Shown one piece after another: positions 52,997 through 60,830 of a stretch of 64,000 bases of DNA. The notes beneath the pieces were generated by a model. It was not told the origin of the DNA and ran no database searches. It saw only the letters and a list, made by a program, of their open reading frames with translations. Position 1 is the stretch's first letter. Every line of letters begins with the position of its first letter. The stretch is taken from NCBI GenBank assembly GCA_017542245.1, contig JAFXXN010000135.1, forward strand, positions 162,947 through 226,946. Reading direction: 5' to 3'. The position numbers and the translations under genes were made by a program. The stretch is from Lachnospiraceae bacterium. GTDB lineage: Bacteria; Bacillota; Clostridia; Lachnospirales; Lachnospiraceae.

Positions 52997-54358
52997 ATGG
53001 GACATTCTGAAGATATTAAGCATAGGACAGATCCTAATTATCTGTATCTTGCCGATAAAGTGACTGGTAAGGAAGATAAAAAACCCTACGTTTTTATTAG
53101 CTATAAAAGTGATGATGACAAAATAGTTCTAAGCACTATTGTTTATCATCTTGTAAAAGAAAGGGGACTAAAAGTATATTTTGATGCAAGTTTTGATGAC
53201 CATAACGCTATTTGGGTAGAACAATTTCAAAAGAATATGGAGAGTCAACATTGTAAAGGTGTTATTGCATTTATAAGTAAAAAATATACCGTAAGTTATG
53301 CCACACTAATGGAACTAATGCATAGTCAATCTACTTTGGTAACGATAAACAAAACTCATCCTAGTGGGACGGGGTATGGTATACCTGTTGTTCCTGTTAA
53401 TTTAGAGGAACTTACAGATTTTGATGATGATGAACTTGAAAAAGATACGGGATTAGGAAAAGAAGGTGGGAATCCTAATGCAAGACTTGAAAAGGAAGTT
53501 TTTGATGAAGATTTTAATGAACTTGTAAAACTTAAAACAATTGTTATAACAAGTAGATTAGGTAAAAAGAATGAATTAACATGGCGCGATTGTAATCGTA
53601 TATTTAATGAATTATATGGTAAGTTAAAAGTTAATTCTAATAATTATTATGAAAAAAATGAAAGATTTTATGACGCGCTAGAAAAAACAATACGAAATGG
53701 TATTGGGGATGAAGTATTTGAAAAATCTGATATTAAAGAAGAGAAAGTTATTATAAAGTTTAAATTTGATAATGAAGAAAAAGAAATTGAAATAATAAAA
53801 GGAAATAAAGTTGATGCTATAAATCATGTAAATAAAGAAGGATATACATTTATTGGATGGTTTGATACCAAAAGTAATAAAAAATGGGATTTCTCAGATT
53901 CAATAAATGATAATATAACTCTGATAGCTAAATGGGAAAAACTTCAAGAACAGGCAGATGAGTTTTTGTATGAATTATGGAATGAAAAGCATACTGCTAA
54001 ATCATTGGCGGTTATGATGCATGATGTTTTTGATTTGATTGCATCAAAGTATCCATCAAAAGTAGCCGGGATAGCAGCAAATGAGGGTATAACTTCTGTT
54101 GCATTAAAGAAGAGTGTTGATGAAAAAATTTTACCACAGAACAAATTGAGTTATTTTAGGGGTAAAAAAGAACATAAGGTACTTGATGAACTGTATTATG
54201 TTGGAACAAGCTATAATCGCGAGCAGGGAATTTCGCAACTTGAAAAAATTTTGAAAATTTGCGAAGGTAATTCAGATGCACTAAAGATACTTGCAAAACC
54301 AGGTAAAGTAGTACACGAAAAAAGTGGTAAAGAAGGTTTAGAAGGTATATTAAGGTGA
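52997..54358 (+). CDS. TIR-domain protein with InlB-type repeat and unknown C-terminal domain
   Basis: A 453-residue protein closely related in its TIR domain (~30-190) to the previous one: YVFISYKSDDDK, VYFDASF, SYATLMELMHSQ with Glu106. Residues ~250-315 resemble an InlB B-repeat / Listeria-Bacteroides repeat (GYTFIGWFDTKSNKKWDFSD and NITLIAKWEK), which is normally in surface proteins. Residues ~320-453 are helical and unrecognised. It lacks a signal peptide. AGAGGAGG before ATG 52997. Among the most AT-rich genes in the window. Confidence 0.82.
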   Translation: MGHSEDIKHRTDPNYLYLADKVTGKEDKKPYVFISYKSDDDKIVLSTIVYHLVKERGLKVYFDASFDDHNAIWVEQFQKNMESQHCKGVIAFISKKYTVSYATLMELMHSQSTLVTINKTHPSGTGYGIPVVPVNLEELTDFDDDELEKDTGLGKEGGNPNARLEKEVFDEDFNELVKLKTIVITSRLGKKNELTWRDCNRIFNELYGKLKVNSNNYYEKNERFYDALEKTIRNGIGDEVFEKSDIKEEKVIIKFKFDNEEKEIEIIKGNKVDAINHVNKEGYTFIGWFDTKSNKKWDFSDSINDNITLIAKWEKLQEQADEFLYELWNEKHTAKSLAVMMHDVFDLIASKYPSKVAGIAANEGITSVALKKSVDEKILPQNKLSYFRGKKEHKVLDELYYVGTSYNREQGISQLEKILKICEGNSDALKILAKPGKVVHEKSGKEGLEGILR

Positions 54359-54375
54359 TAAATGAGGTATAAAGC

Positions 54376-55593
54376 GTGAATATTGAACAGGCTGAAGCTT
54401 TAATAGCCAGCAGTAACTTTCAAAAACTTAAATATTTTCAAGAGAAGACCAATGTTTTTACCATAGTAGGACAAACACATACTGAACACTGGCATAGTTC
54501 ATTTATTCAGTGGCTGTTAGATCCGAATTCAGGGTTGCAATTAGGGCACTATCCGTTAATGAGGTTATTATCATTATATATGATAAAGAATGAGAATACC
54601 GATTTGACGCTTAAAAAAGTTTTTGACATGGATCTGGATTCGGTTCATTTTGAAACAGAAAAAACATTTATTCTTGACGACGGGAAAAAGCGATCTATAG
54701 ATGTTTATGGCGAGAGTGATGAACTTATAATCATAATAGAAAATAAGATTAAAGCCAGGGAAAACATGAACGGAAGTGATGTTGGCCAGACTAAGGATTA
54801 TCATGATTACGCTAAGAAAAGGAGAAAAGAAGGGCAAAGGATAATCTGTTTGTTCATTACTCCGGATTCGAAGCAGAAACCATATGATGACAGTTATACG
54901 CAAATAACATATCAGGAATTATTCGATTATGTTATCGCTAAATGCATCGAACATCCTCAGGTAAAAAAGGATGGTCTTTATCTCTTGGAACAATATGCTA
55001 ATAATCTAAAAGAGCCTGTTCATGGTGCACCGATGGCTTTGGTCAATATTTCTCTTTGTAATGATATCTATGATGAACATCATGATATTCTGGATGAAAT
55101 ATTTGACGAAGTTAAAAGCAGCTATGATTATAGGACTGATGAGAAATTAAGCTGTGTTATTTATAAACACTATCAAAGTATTTTTGATGAAATCTTTCTT
55201 TCACTTGATGATAAGAGGTTTGGGAAGACGCCTAAGTCTACCATGAAGAGAAGTTTTGTCAGCTTTACCGATTTATATAAGGCTGGGCTTGTAAAAGACG
55301 GAATGGAATTCGAAATGGTATATGACGGAGTCTCATATAATGCAATTATTGAGTATGATAGCAAGGATAGAGAATGTTATTTACTTTTACTTGATGAGAA
55401 CAAACAACCGTATCATAATTCGAAAGGTGAAAAGATAGGATATTATACAGCATCTTCTCAGGCCGGTATGGATGCTATTAATCTATACAGGAAGAATCAT
55501 CAGATGGAAAACAGGATTACTTCTTTAAACGGTACTATATACTGGAAGACAAAAGATGGAAGAACTGTAAAAGATTTGATTGAAAAATTGTAA
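54376..55593 (+). CDS. PD-(D/E)XK nuclease family protein
   Basis: A 405-residue protein starting at GTG 54376, with ATGAGGT upstream. The catalytic pattern is IDVYGESDELIIIIENKIK, i.e. Asp, then Glu-Asn-Lys (E-x-K), as in the PDDEXK_4 superfamily (PF14281). GQTKDYHDYAKKRR follows, the typical motif IV-like helix. The later half is unrecognised. The start is 18 bp after the third TIR gene, so it is likely co-expressed and could be its effector. DNA or RNA target unknown. Confidence 0.85.
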   Translation: MNIEQAEALIASSNFQKLKYFQEKTNVFTIVGQTHTEHWHSSFIQWLLDPNSGLQLGHYPLMRLLSLYMIKNENTDLTLKKVFDMDLDSVHFETEKTFILDDGKKRSIDVYGESDELIIIIENKIKARENMNGSDVGQTKDYHDYAKKRRKEGQRIICLFITPDSKQKPYDDSYTQITYQELFDYVIAKCIEHPQVKKDGLYLLEQYANNLKEPVHGAPMALVNISLCNDIYDEHHDILDEIFDEVKSSYDYRTDEKLSCVIYKHYQSIFDEIFLSLDDKRFGKTPKSTMKRSFVSFTDLYKAGLVKDGMEFEMVYDGVSYNAIIEYDSKDRECYLLLLDENKQPYHNSKGEKIGYYTASSQAGMDAINLYRKNHQMENRITSLNGTIYWKTKDGRTVKDLIEKL

Positions 55594-55621
55594 CTGAACA
55601 AAAATATATGGAGATATCAGA

Positions 55622-57082
55622 ATGGAGCAGGAAAAAACTTTTGAAGAAAAATTGAAATACGTAACTTTCCCGCTGGTTTTGATATCTTTATTTCTTGGTA
55701 TAGTTGGGTTTTTATGTGCGGGAACAGGATTTCTGGATGCCTTGTTTATGACTCTTCAGATGTATGCCATGAATATGGGGGATAAACCGGCTAATGTCAT
55801 GATTGAGATTGCCCGGTTTTTAGCTCCGCTTTCTTTGGCAACAGTGCTTATATCAGAAACAAAACCGCTGGCTTGTTGGGTAAGAGATAAATTATATTTC
55901 TTATTCGGTAAAACTGTTATTTACAGTGATACAGCGGACGGTGAAGCGCTGTATAAGGATATGAACAAAAGCCATCATTTTAAAAAAGTAGTTTTGACGA
56001 ATAAGTCGAAAATCTATAAACGGGCTAAACAGTCTATAATCATGATGAAAAATGATGAAGATTCCCTGACCATCTTTAAAGAAATAAAAGATAAGAAAGG
56101 AGTCCGTCTTTGCCTATATTCTTTGGAACCTAACCTTATTCCTTCAACCGGAGATACTGTTATTTTCAATGTATATGATATTATCAGTGGTTGCTTCTGG
56201 CATAAATCGCTTCGGCTTACAGAGGAATTTTACGATAAGCCGGAAAAAGAATATAAAATCTTGATTATAGGATTCGATACGCTCGGCCAGCGGATATTAT
56301 ATAAAGGACTATTGACAAATCTTTATTCATGTAAGCAGAAGATAAGCTATATTGTATATAATATTTCAGATTCTCCGGAATTACAGATAAACTATGATTA
56401 TTATACTCATACCATGAATCAGGATGAGGTAATTATACAAAATGGATGGCCTGATTCAGATGTCATTAAAAGCGCAGATGCAGTTGTTATAACTACAGAA
56501 AGCTCCTCTAAAACAATTCAGCAGATATTATATGCAACTTCGAGCAATAGCAAGGTCTTTTACTATTCCCCTTCAGGAGTCAATATTGAAGATACTTTGC
56601 TAAAAGACTCGGAAAATACAGATAAATATGAATTTGAAAGACTTTTTGGTTTTGGACATCACTATACAGGCAATAATGGAATAAACAAGCAGATTATTTC
56701 GGAAAAGATGCTGTTTAACAATGGTCTGTTAGAAGAAGCCAAGACACTTCATTATAATTATTTGGGCAGTTTTGCAAAAGAAAGCAAAGATAATGAATGG
56801 AGAAAAATGTGCGGCTTTGATAAAGGAGCAAACCTGAATGCTGTAGATTATGCTGAAATAGGATGGCAACTGCTTAATGTTAGAAGCGAAGAGGAAATGG
56901 CTGAACTTGAACATATTCGATGGTGCAGATATTATTTCCTGAATCATTGGGAACAGGGAAAGGTTGATGTAGGCGAAAAAAACAGAGAGGAACGGATACA
57001 TAAGAATTTAATCCCTTACAAAAATCTTTCAGAGGATATAAAAGAAAAAAATATGAAGACTGTTAGGTTATGGAAAGCTTAA
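55622..57082 (+). CDS. TrkA-N-like membrane protein with C-terminal RyR domain
   Basis: A 486-residue protein. Two or three hydrophobic segments (~15-38, ~40-55, ~62-80) precede two Rossmann-like parts. The second begins with YKILIIGFDTLGQRILYKGLL, a TrkA-N-like nucleotide-binding loop; the first is more diverged. The last ~60 residues form a RyR domain: ELEHIRWCRYYFLNHWEQGK, then IHKNLIPYKNLSEDIKEK. TM plus TrkA-N plus RyR looks like a ligand-gated ion-channel or membrane effector. It shares RyR with the protein encoded at 44326. The start ATG 55622 follows GGAGATATC. Confidence 0.8.
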   Translation: MEQEKTFEEKLKYVTFPLVLISLFLGIVGFLCAGTGFLDALFMTLQMYAMNMGDKPANVMIEIARFLAPLSLATVLISETKPLACWVRDKLYFLFGKTVIYSDTADGEALYKDMNKSHHFKKVVLTNKSKIYKRAKQSIIMMKNDEDSLTIFKEIKDKKGVRLCLYSLEPNLIPSTGDTVIFNVYDIISGCFWHKSLRLTEEFYDKPEKEYKILIIGFDTLGQRILYKGLLTNLYSCKQKISYIVYNISDSPELQINYDYYTHTMNQDEVIIQNGWPDSDVIKSADAVVITTESSSKTIQQILYATSSNSKVFYYSPSGVNIEDTLLKDSENTDKYEFERLFGFGHHYTGNNGINKQIISEKMLFNNGLLEEAKTLHYNYLGSFAKESKDNEWRKMCGFDKGANLNAVDYAEIGWQLLNVRSEEEMAELEHIRWCRYYFLNHWEQGKVDVGEKNREERIHKNLIPYKNLSEDIKEKNMKTVRLWKA

Positions 57083-57106
57083 TCAGTTTTAAAGAAGGGA
57101 GAATAT

Positions 57107-57727
57107 ATGGCTCTTACATATGAATTTGAGAAAAAATACTATGAAATGTATAATCTTAAATGGTTGTCTGAGAAGGTAGATGCCGGAGAAAAAATATCCT
57201 GCGTTGCTTTTTGGCAGGCCGGAAAAGAGTATGAGAATTGCTATTTTTCACAATGGTATACAAATGTTTCGTTTGTCATAAATGGTAGAGAATACCAAAA
57301 TGCTGAACAGTACATGATGTCAGAGAAGGCATTGTTATTCCAAGACTATGAAAACTACGATAATATCATGAAGGAATCTGACCCTAAAAAAATAAAAGCT
57401 TTCGGTCGATTGGTTAAGAATTTTGATGGGGAAGCATGGGGAAAAGTCGCAAGAGAAGTCCTTTTCCATGGAAATATGGCCAAGTTTCAATCGGATAAGG
57501 AACTTATGGAAAAACTAATGCAGACCGGAGATGCAGTTCTTATAGAAGCAAGTCCGTATGATGATATTTATGGAGCCGGTATAGCAGTTGAAGATTTACT
57601 TGATAATGATGGATTTCTAAAGGTTCATCCTCAGAAATGGCATAAAGCTGATTCTGATAAAATTGCAGAAAATAAACTTGGATTTGTTTTGATGGGACTT
57701 AGAGAATTTTTTAAGTCTTTACAATAA
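57107..57727 (+). CDS. NADAR-domain (YbiA-like) protein
   Basis: A 206-residue protein of the NADAR family: CYFSQWYTNVSFVINGREY, then NAEQYMMSEKALLF, the FGRLVKNFDGEAW segment, VLFHGNMAKFQSD and LIEASPYDDIYGAG. All the conserved blocks are present. NADAR proteins act on ADP-ribosylated or ribosylated substrates; some remove ADP-ribose from guanine. In an island with three TIR proteins it may detoxify or process an ADP-ribose product. GAAGGGAG before ATG 57107. Role here is inferred. Confidence 0.9.
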   Translation: MALTYEFEKKYYEMYNLKWLSEKVDAGEKISCVAFWQAGKEYENCYFSQWYTNVSFVINGREYQNAEQYMMSEKALLFQDYENYDNIMKESDPKKIKAFGRLVKNFDGEAWGKVAREVLFHGNMAKFQSDKELMEKLMQTGDAVLIEASPYDDIYGAGIAVEDLLDNDGFLKVHPQKWHKADSDKIAENKLGFVLMGLREFFKSLQ

Positions 57728-57760
57728 TTAAAGATTAGAAAAAATAAAGGAGGTAGTGTT

Positions 57761-57985
57761 ATGGCAGCATGTCCATATTGTTCTATTGATCCGGGAGGTT
57801 TTTTTACAGCCAGTAAAGCATACTGTTCCAGCTCTGAAAATCCTGGAATAGCAAATTCTTCCTATAAGAAATATACCATGGATGGTGTAGATTGGGACAG
57901 ATGTGTAAACGGTAAAAAGGTTAATGGCATAACATTTAGAGGTTGTCCTTTTTACAAGGGAAGAAGTTCAAAATCCAAAAAATAA
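57761..57985 (+). CDS. Small Cys-rich protein
   Basis: A 74-residue protein with CPYC near residue 4 and three to four more Cys (AYCSSSE, DRCVNG, RGCPFY), which could bind zinc or iron. AAAGGAGG before ATG 57761 makes it a convincing gene. The C-terminus is Lys/Ser-rich. I recognise no family. It ends the NADAR transcript, before a terminator at 58067. Confidence 0.75.
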   Translation: MAACPYCSIDPGGFFTASKAYCSSSENPGIANSSYKKYTMDGVDWDRCVNGKKVNGITFRGCPFYKGRSSKSKK

Positions 57986-58066
57986 ATATTTTCAGGATAC
58001 TTATAGTATGTTATTTTGTTAGCAATTGTTTAAATGATTTTATGCTAATAATGCTTCTGGATGTAA

Positions 58067-58098
58067 AAAAGGCATATCTAGAAATTGATATGCCTTTT
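58067..58098 (+). terminator. Intrinsic terminator ending the NADAR transcript
   Basis: AAAAGGCATATC (58067-58078) and GATATGCCTTTT (58087-58098) form a perfect 12-bp stem with an 8-nt loop. Confidence 0.9.
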
Positions 58099-58128
58099 GC
58101 CATATTATAAAGGCAGGAGTTGATTTTT

Positions 58129-58962
58129 GTGTCATATGAGATAAAGAATAATGTTTTACGGAGTAATGCTAACCAGAAAGTCTGGGTAATTGGTGATGTT
58201 CATGGATGCTTCCAGCAGTTTTTAGGGATTATAAAATCACCACTGATAGGGGAGAATGATATTGTAATTCTTATAGGAGATATCATCGATCGTGGGCCGG
58301 AAAGTGTAAGGATGCTTGACTGGGCTATGGCTAATGTAAATAAGGGTGAAAAATACATTATGATCAGGGGTAATCATGAGCAGAATATTATAGATGATTA
58401 CCGGGACTTGATAGATGAGGTTGCTTATAAGAACAAGTTTAGAGAGAAGGCCGGAAGTCCGCCGGTGGATTATAGGAATCTTCCGGTATCGAAACTACAA
58501 TGCAATTATGATTTCTGCGATTATATGAATGTGGCGGGGTATAATACTGTCGGATCAGCTGAGAAATATGTGGACTGGATGAAAGAACTTCCATTGTATG
58601 TTAGAGTTATATTACCGGATGGAAGGAAATTTGTTATTGCACATGCCTGGTTTGAGGGCGAGATTCAGCCGGATGGAACGGTGAAACAACTGATATCTGA
58701 CGATGACATATTGTGGTACAGAGATGTTGATCTTAAAGATAATCTAGATAAAGAAGACTATCATCCCATGGAAGAAGACGAAATGCTAATCCATGGGCAT
58801 ACTCCTATACTTTCAATAGAAAAGTACAAGGATAAGGTAGCTAAACCAATATTCCGAGATTATTCTATAAATATAGATGGGGGATGTTTTATAGGCAGAA
58901 TTTTTGGAGGCAGGTTGATAGCACTGTGCCTGAATGACCTTAAGCCATTTTACAGCAGTTAA
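58129..58962 (+). CDS. PPP-family metallophosphatase (Ser/Thr phosphatase-like)
   Basis: A ~277-residue phosphatase with the three PPP motifs GDVHGC, GDIIDRGP and GNHE plus later HAW and HGHTP. PPP enzymes remove phosphate from proteins or small molecules (ApaH, PrpA/B type). I choose GTG 58129, nine bases after CAGGAG; a TTG at 58120 directly abuts that ribosome binding site. A second, more diverged phosphatase follows. Confidence 0.88.
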   Translation: MSYEIKNNVLRSNANQKVWVIGDVHGCFQQFLGIIKSPLIGENDIVILIGDIIDRGPESVRMLDWAMANVNKGEKYIMIRGNHEQNIIDDYRDLIDEVAYKNKFREKAGSPPVDYRNLPVSKLQCNYDFCDYMNVAGYNTVGSAEKYVDWMKELPLYVRVILPDGRKFVIAHAWFEGEIQPDGTVKQLISDDDILWYRDVDLKDNLDKEDYHPMEEDEMLIHGHTPILSIEKYKDKVAKPIFRDYSINIDGGCFIGRIFGGRLIALCLNDLKPFYSS

Positions 58963-59053
58963 TGAAAGATAATGAAAAACATTCCATATGAAAAATATGT
59001 AGAAAATGACAGCTCTGAATGGGTATACGGATAAAGGAAGGAGCGTATCCGAT

Positions 59054-59776
59054 TTGAAAACTGACGATAAAGAACGTGTCTTGGTAATACCGGACATACA
59101 TTTAAAACCATGGATAATAGAAAAAGCTGACGACATAATGAAAGCCGAGAGTCTTAAGAAGGCAGTTTTCTTAGGAGATATAGCTGATGATTGGGATAAA
59201 CAGGGCGACATTGGGCTATATAATGAAACCTACCGTATGGTAATGGAGTTTACAGAGAAATATCAGGAAGCTCTTTTCTGCTATGGAAACCATGATATCA
59301 GTTATATATGGAAAAAATTGGAAACCGGTTATTCTTATTATGCGGAAACTGTTGTTATGGGCTGGATTATGGAGATGAGGAAAAAATTAGGGCAGCGTAT
59401 GGCTTTTGTTCACAGGATTGGGCAAACTGTTTTTTCACATGCCGGAATAACTGAGAGATTTGTTAACAGATATTTCCATGAAGAGCAGATTGATGATGTG
59501 GATGATATTATAAGTGCAATCAATTTCATGGGGTCAAATGAATTGTGGAAGGATGATTCTCCGTTATGGGCAAGGCCGGATTCTATGTATTACACCACGT
59601 TTTCTAAAGAATATCTCCAGATATGCGGTCATACTCCGGTAAAAAAGCCGGAGCTTAAAGATTCAAAGATACTTATAGCTGATCTGTTCTCGACATACAG
59701 TGATGGAAAAACGCCTATAGGGAATCAGAAATTTATCCTTGCAGATCCTAACGAGCAGACATGGGAAACGGTGTAA
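59054..59776 (+). CDS. Second metallophosphatase
   Basis: A ~240-residue calcineurin-like phosphoesterase: PDIHLKPW, FLGDIADDWD, CYGNHDISY, SHAGIT and CGHTPVKKPE. It is more diverged than its neighbour, lacking the canonical GDVHG and GDxxDRGP forms. I place the start at TTG 59054, preceded by GGAAGGAG; an ATG at 59006 has no ribosome binding site. The pair may be a duplicated module. Substrate unknown. Confidence 0.8.
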   Translation: MKTDDKERVLVIPDIHLKPWIIEKADDIMKAESLKKAVFLGDIADDWDKQGDIGLYNETYRMVMEFTEKYQEALFCYGNHDISYIWKKLETGYSYYAETVVMGWIMEMRKKLGQRMAFVHRIGQTVFSHAGITERFVNRYFHEEQIDDVDDIISAINFMGSNELWKDDSPLWARPDSMYYTTFSKEYLQICGHTPVKKPELKDSKILIADLFSTYSDGKTPIGNQKFILADPNEQTWETV

Positions 59777-59862
59777 TAGATTTTTCCATAAGTATTGATA
59801 AAGACGACATGAAATAGTATAATAAAGAGATAAGGTAAATTATCGGGAAAGGAGAGAACAGG

Positions 59863-59940
59863 ATGCCGGAATACTTTATATATTATGCATCATCAAACTA
59901 TCTGCAATTAAATCGATCAGAGGGACGGTTCTCTGATTGA
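59863..59940 (+). CDS. Possible 25-codon peptide or gene remnant
   Basis: A short frame from ATG 59863 to TGA 59938-59940, preceded by a strong AAAGGAGAGA. Hydrophobic/Tyr-rich start, then a run ending in the hairpin at 59916. It may be a leader peptide or the broken start of a lost gene. Confidence 0.3.
   Translation: MPEYFIYYASSNYLQLNRSEGRFSD
59916..59937. repeat. Small hairpin ATCAGAG/CTCTGAT
   Basis: ATCAGAG, the loop GGACGGTT, then CTCTGAT. The sequence is reminiscent of REP-like hairpins seen beside IS200-type transposases in clostridia, but no transposase is visible. The gap 59777-60038 otherwise holds nothing clear. Confidence 0.5.
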
Positions 59941-60038
59941 AAAATGGATGTTTTTATCAGTGGATGGTTTGCTTATGGAAAAACAGAGATTTTTATTAGA
60001 TGATTGAACACGAATACTGAAAGTGAGGTGTGTACGAT

Positions 60039-60515
60039 ATGTATTATAGGGCTGTTGCTGTATTTCAAAATTTACCGAAAGAGTTAGCATCAGAAAGTTC
60101 AAGGAAAAAGTTTGAAAATGATATGGCTACTCTATATATCCCAATACAGAGCGATTATAACAGTGGCTTTTTACTATGCCATTCTAAAATATCAAAAGCA
60201 CTTTCGTTCGAAGGCGACAAAGGAATAGCAAGTTTCGGTGAATCATGTTTTTACATGATCAGAGATGTTGAGATTCCTCAACATCAGCGTAGCTTTCTTA
60301 TGACAATGCCGTCTAAGATTATCGAAAAGGCTCATATACTTACTGATGATAATTATGGTTTTAGATCGAATATCCTCGAAAAACTAAGCTGCTCCGGAAC
60401 CTTAAGAGATCCACAATTGCAGTTATATATTAACCTTGGTATAAAAATGGTGAAATATAAGGGGAGTCAAGGTGAACGACCATTATTAGATGTCAAAATA
60501 GAAAAAGTGAATTGA
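60039..60515 (+). CDS. Unknown ~158-residue protein
   Basis: A soluble protein starting at ATG 60039 after GTGAGGTG; an upstream in-frame GTG at 60030 is part of that site. It begins YYRAVAVFQNLPKELAS and has a mixed alpha/beta pattern; no family is recognised. It is likely in the same transcript as the next small gene, within the restriction-modification neighbourhood. Function unknown. Confidence 0.65.
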   Translation: MYYRAVAVFQNLPKELASESSRKKFENDMATLYIPIQSDYNSGFLLCHSKISKALSFEGDKGIASFGESCFYMIRDVEIPQHQRSFLMTMPSKIIEKAHILTDDNYGFRSNILEKLSCSGTLRDPQLQLYINLGIKMVKYKGSQGERPLLDVKIEKVN

Positions 60516-60584
60516 TGATTTCATAAAAAATCTGAAATCTAAAGCCGGTAACGTACAAAAGCATTTGAGAACAAAAGGATCATA

Positions 60585-60788
60585 ATGATGATAAAAGAAA
60601 AGAACTCATATATGCATCTTCACATAAAAAACCAGATTTTGGAAGTGGAAAACTTTAATAAACTGCTTCGAGGTGCAGCTAAAAAGGACGATGGGATAAT
60701 AGATGAGTATGAAAGAAAGATTTTGAAAAAAATAAAAAAGGCTTCGGATAAGTATATAAGGGAAATGAAGAAAATATGTGAGAAGTAA
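60585..60788 (+). CDS. Small basic helical protein
   Basis: A 67-residue, Lys-rich, probably fully helical protein. AAAAGGATC lies before ATG 60585. It ends 42 bp before the methyltransferase gene. The position is that of a controller (C) protein in some type II systems, but the sequence lacks a clear helix-turn-helix, so I only call it a small unknown protein. Confidence 0.5.
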   Translation: MMIKEKNSYMHLHIKNQILEVENFNKLLRGAAKKDDGIIDEYERKILKKIKKASDKYIREMKKICEK

Positions 60789-60830
60789 TAACAATATATT
60801 GTTGAGATTAAGTAAAAGAGGGATTAGATA

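Noticed and set aside
60585-60788. Controller (C) protein of the restriction-modification system
   Set aside because: Position fits, but the Lys-rich helical sequence shows no recognisable helix-turn-helix, so I left it as unknown.
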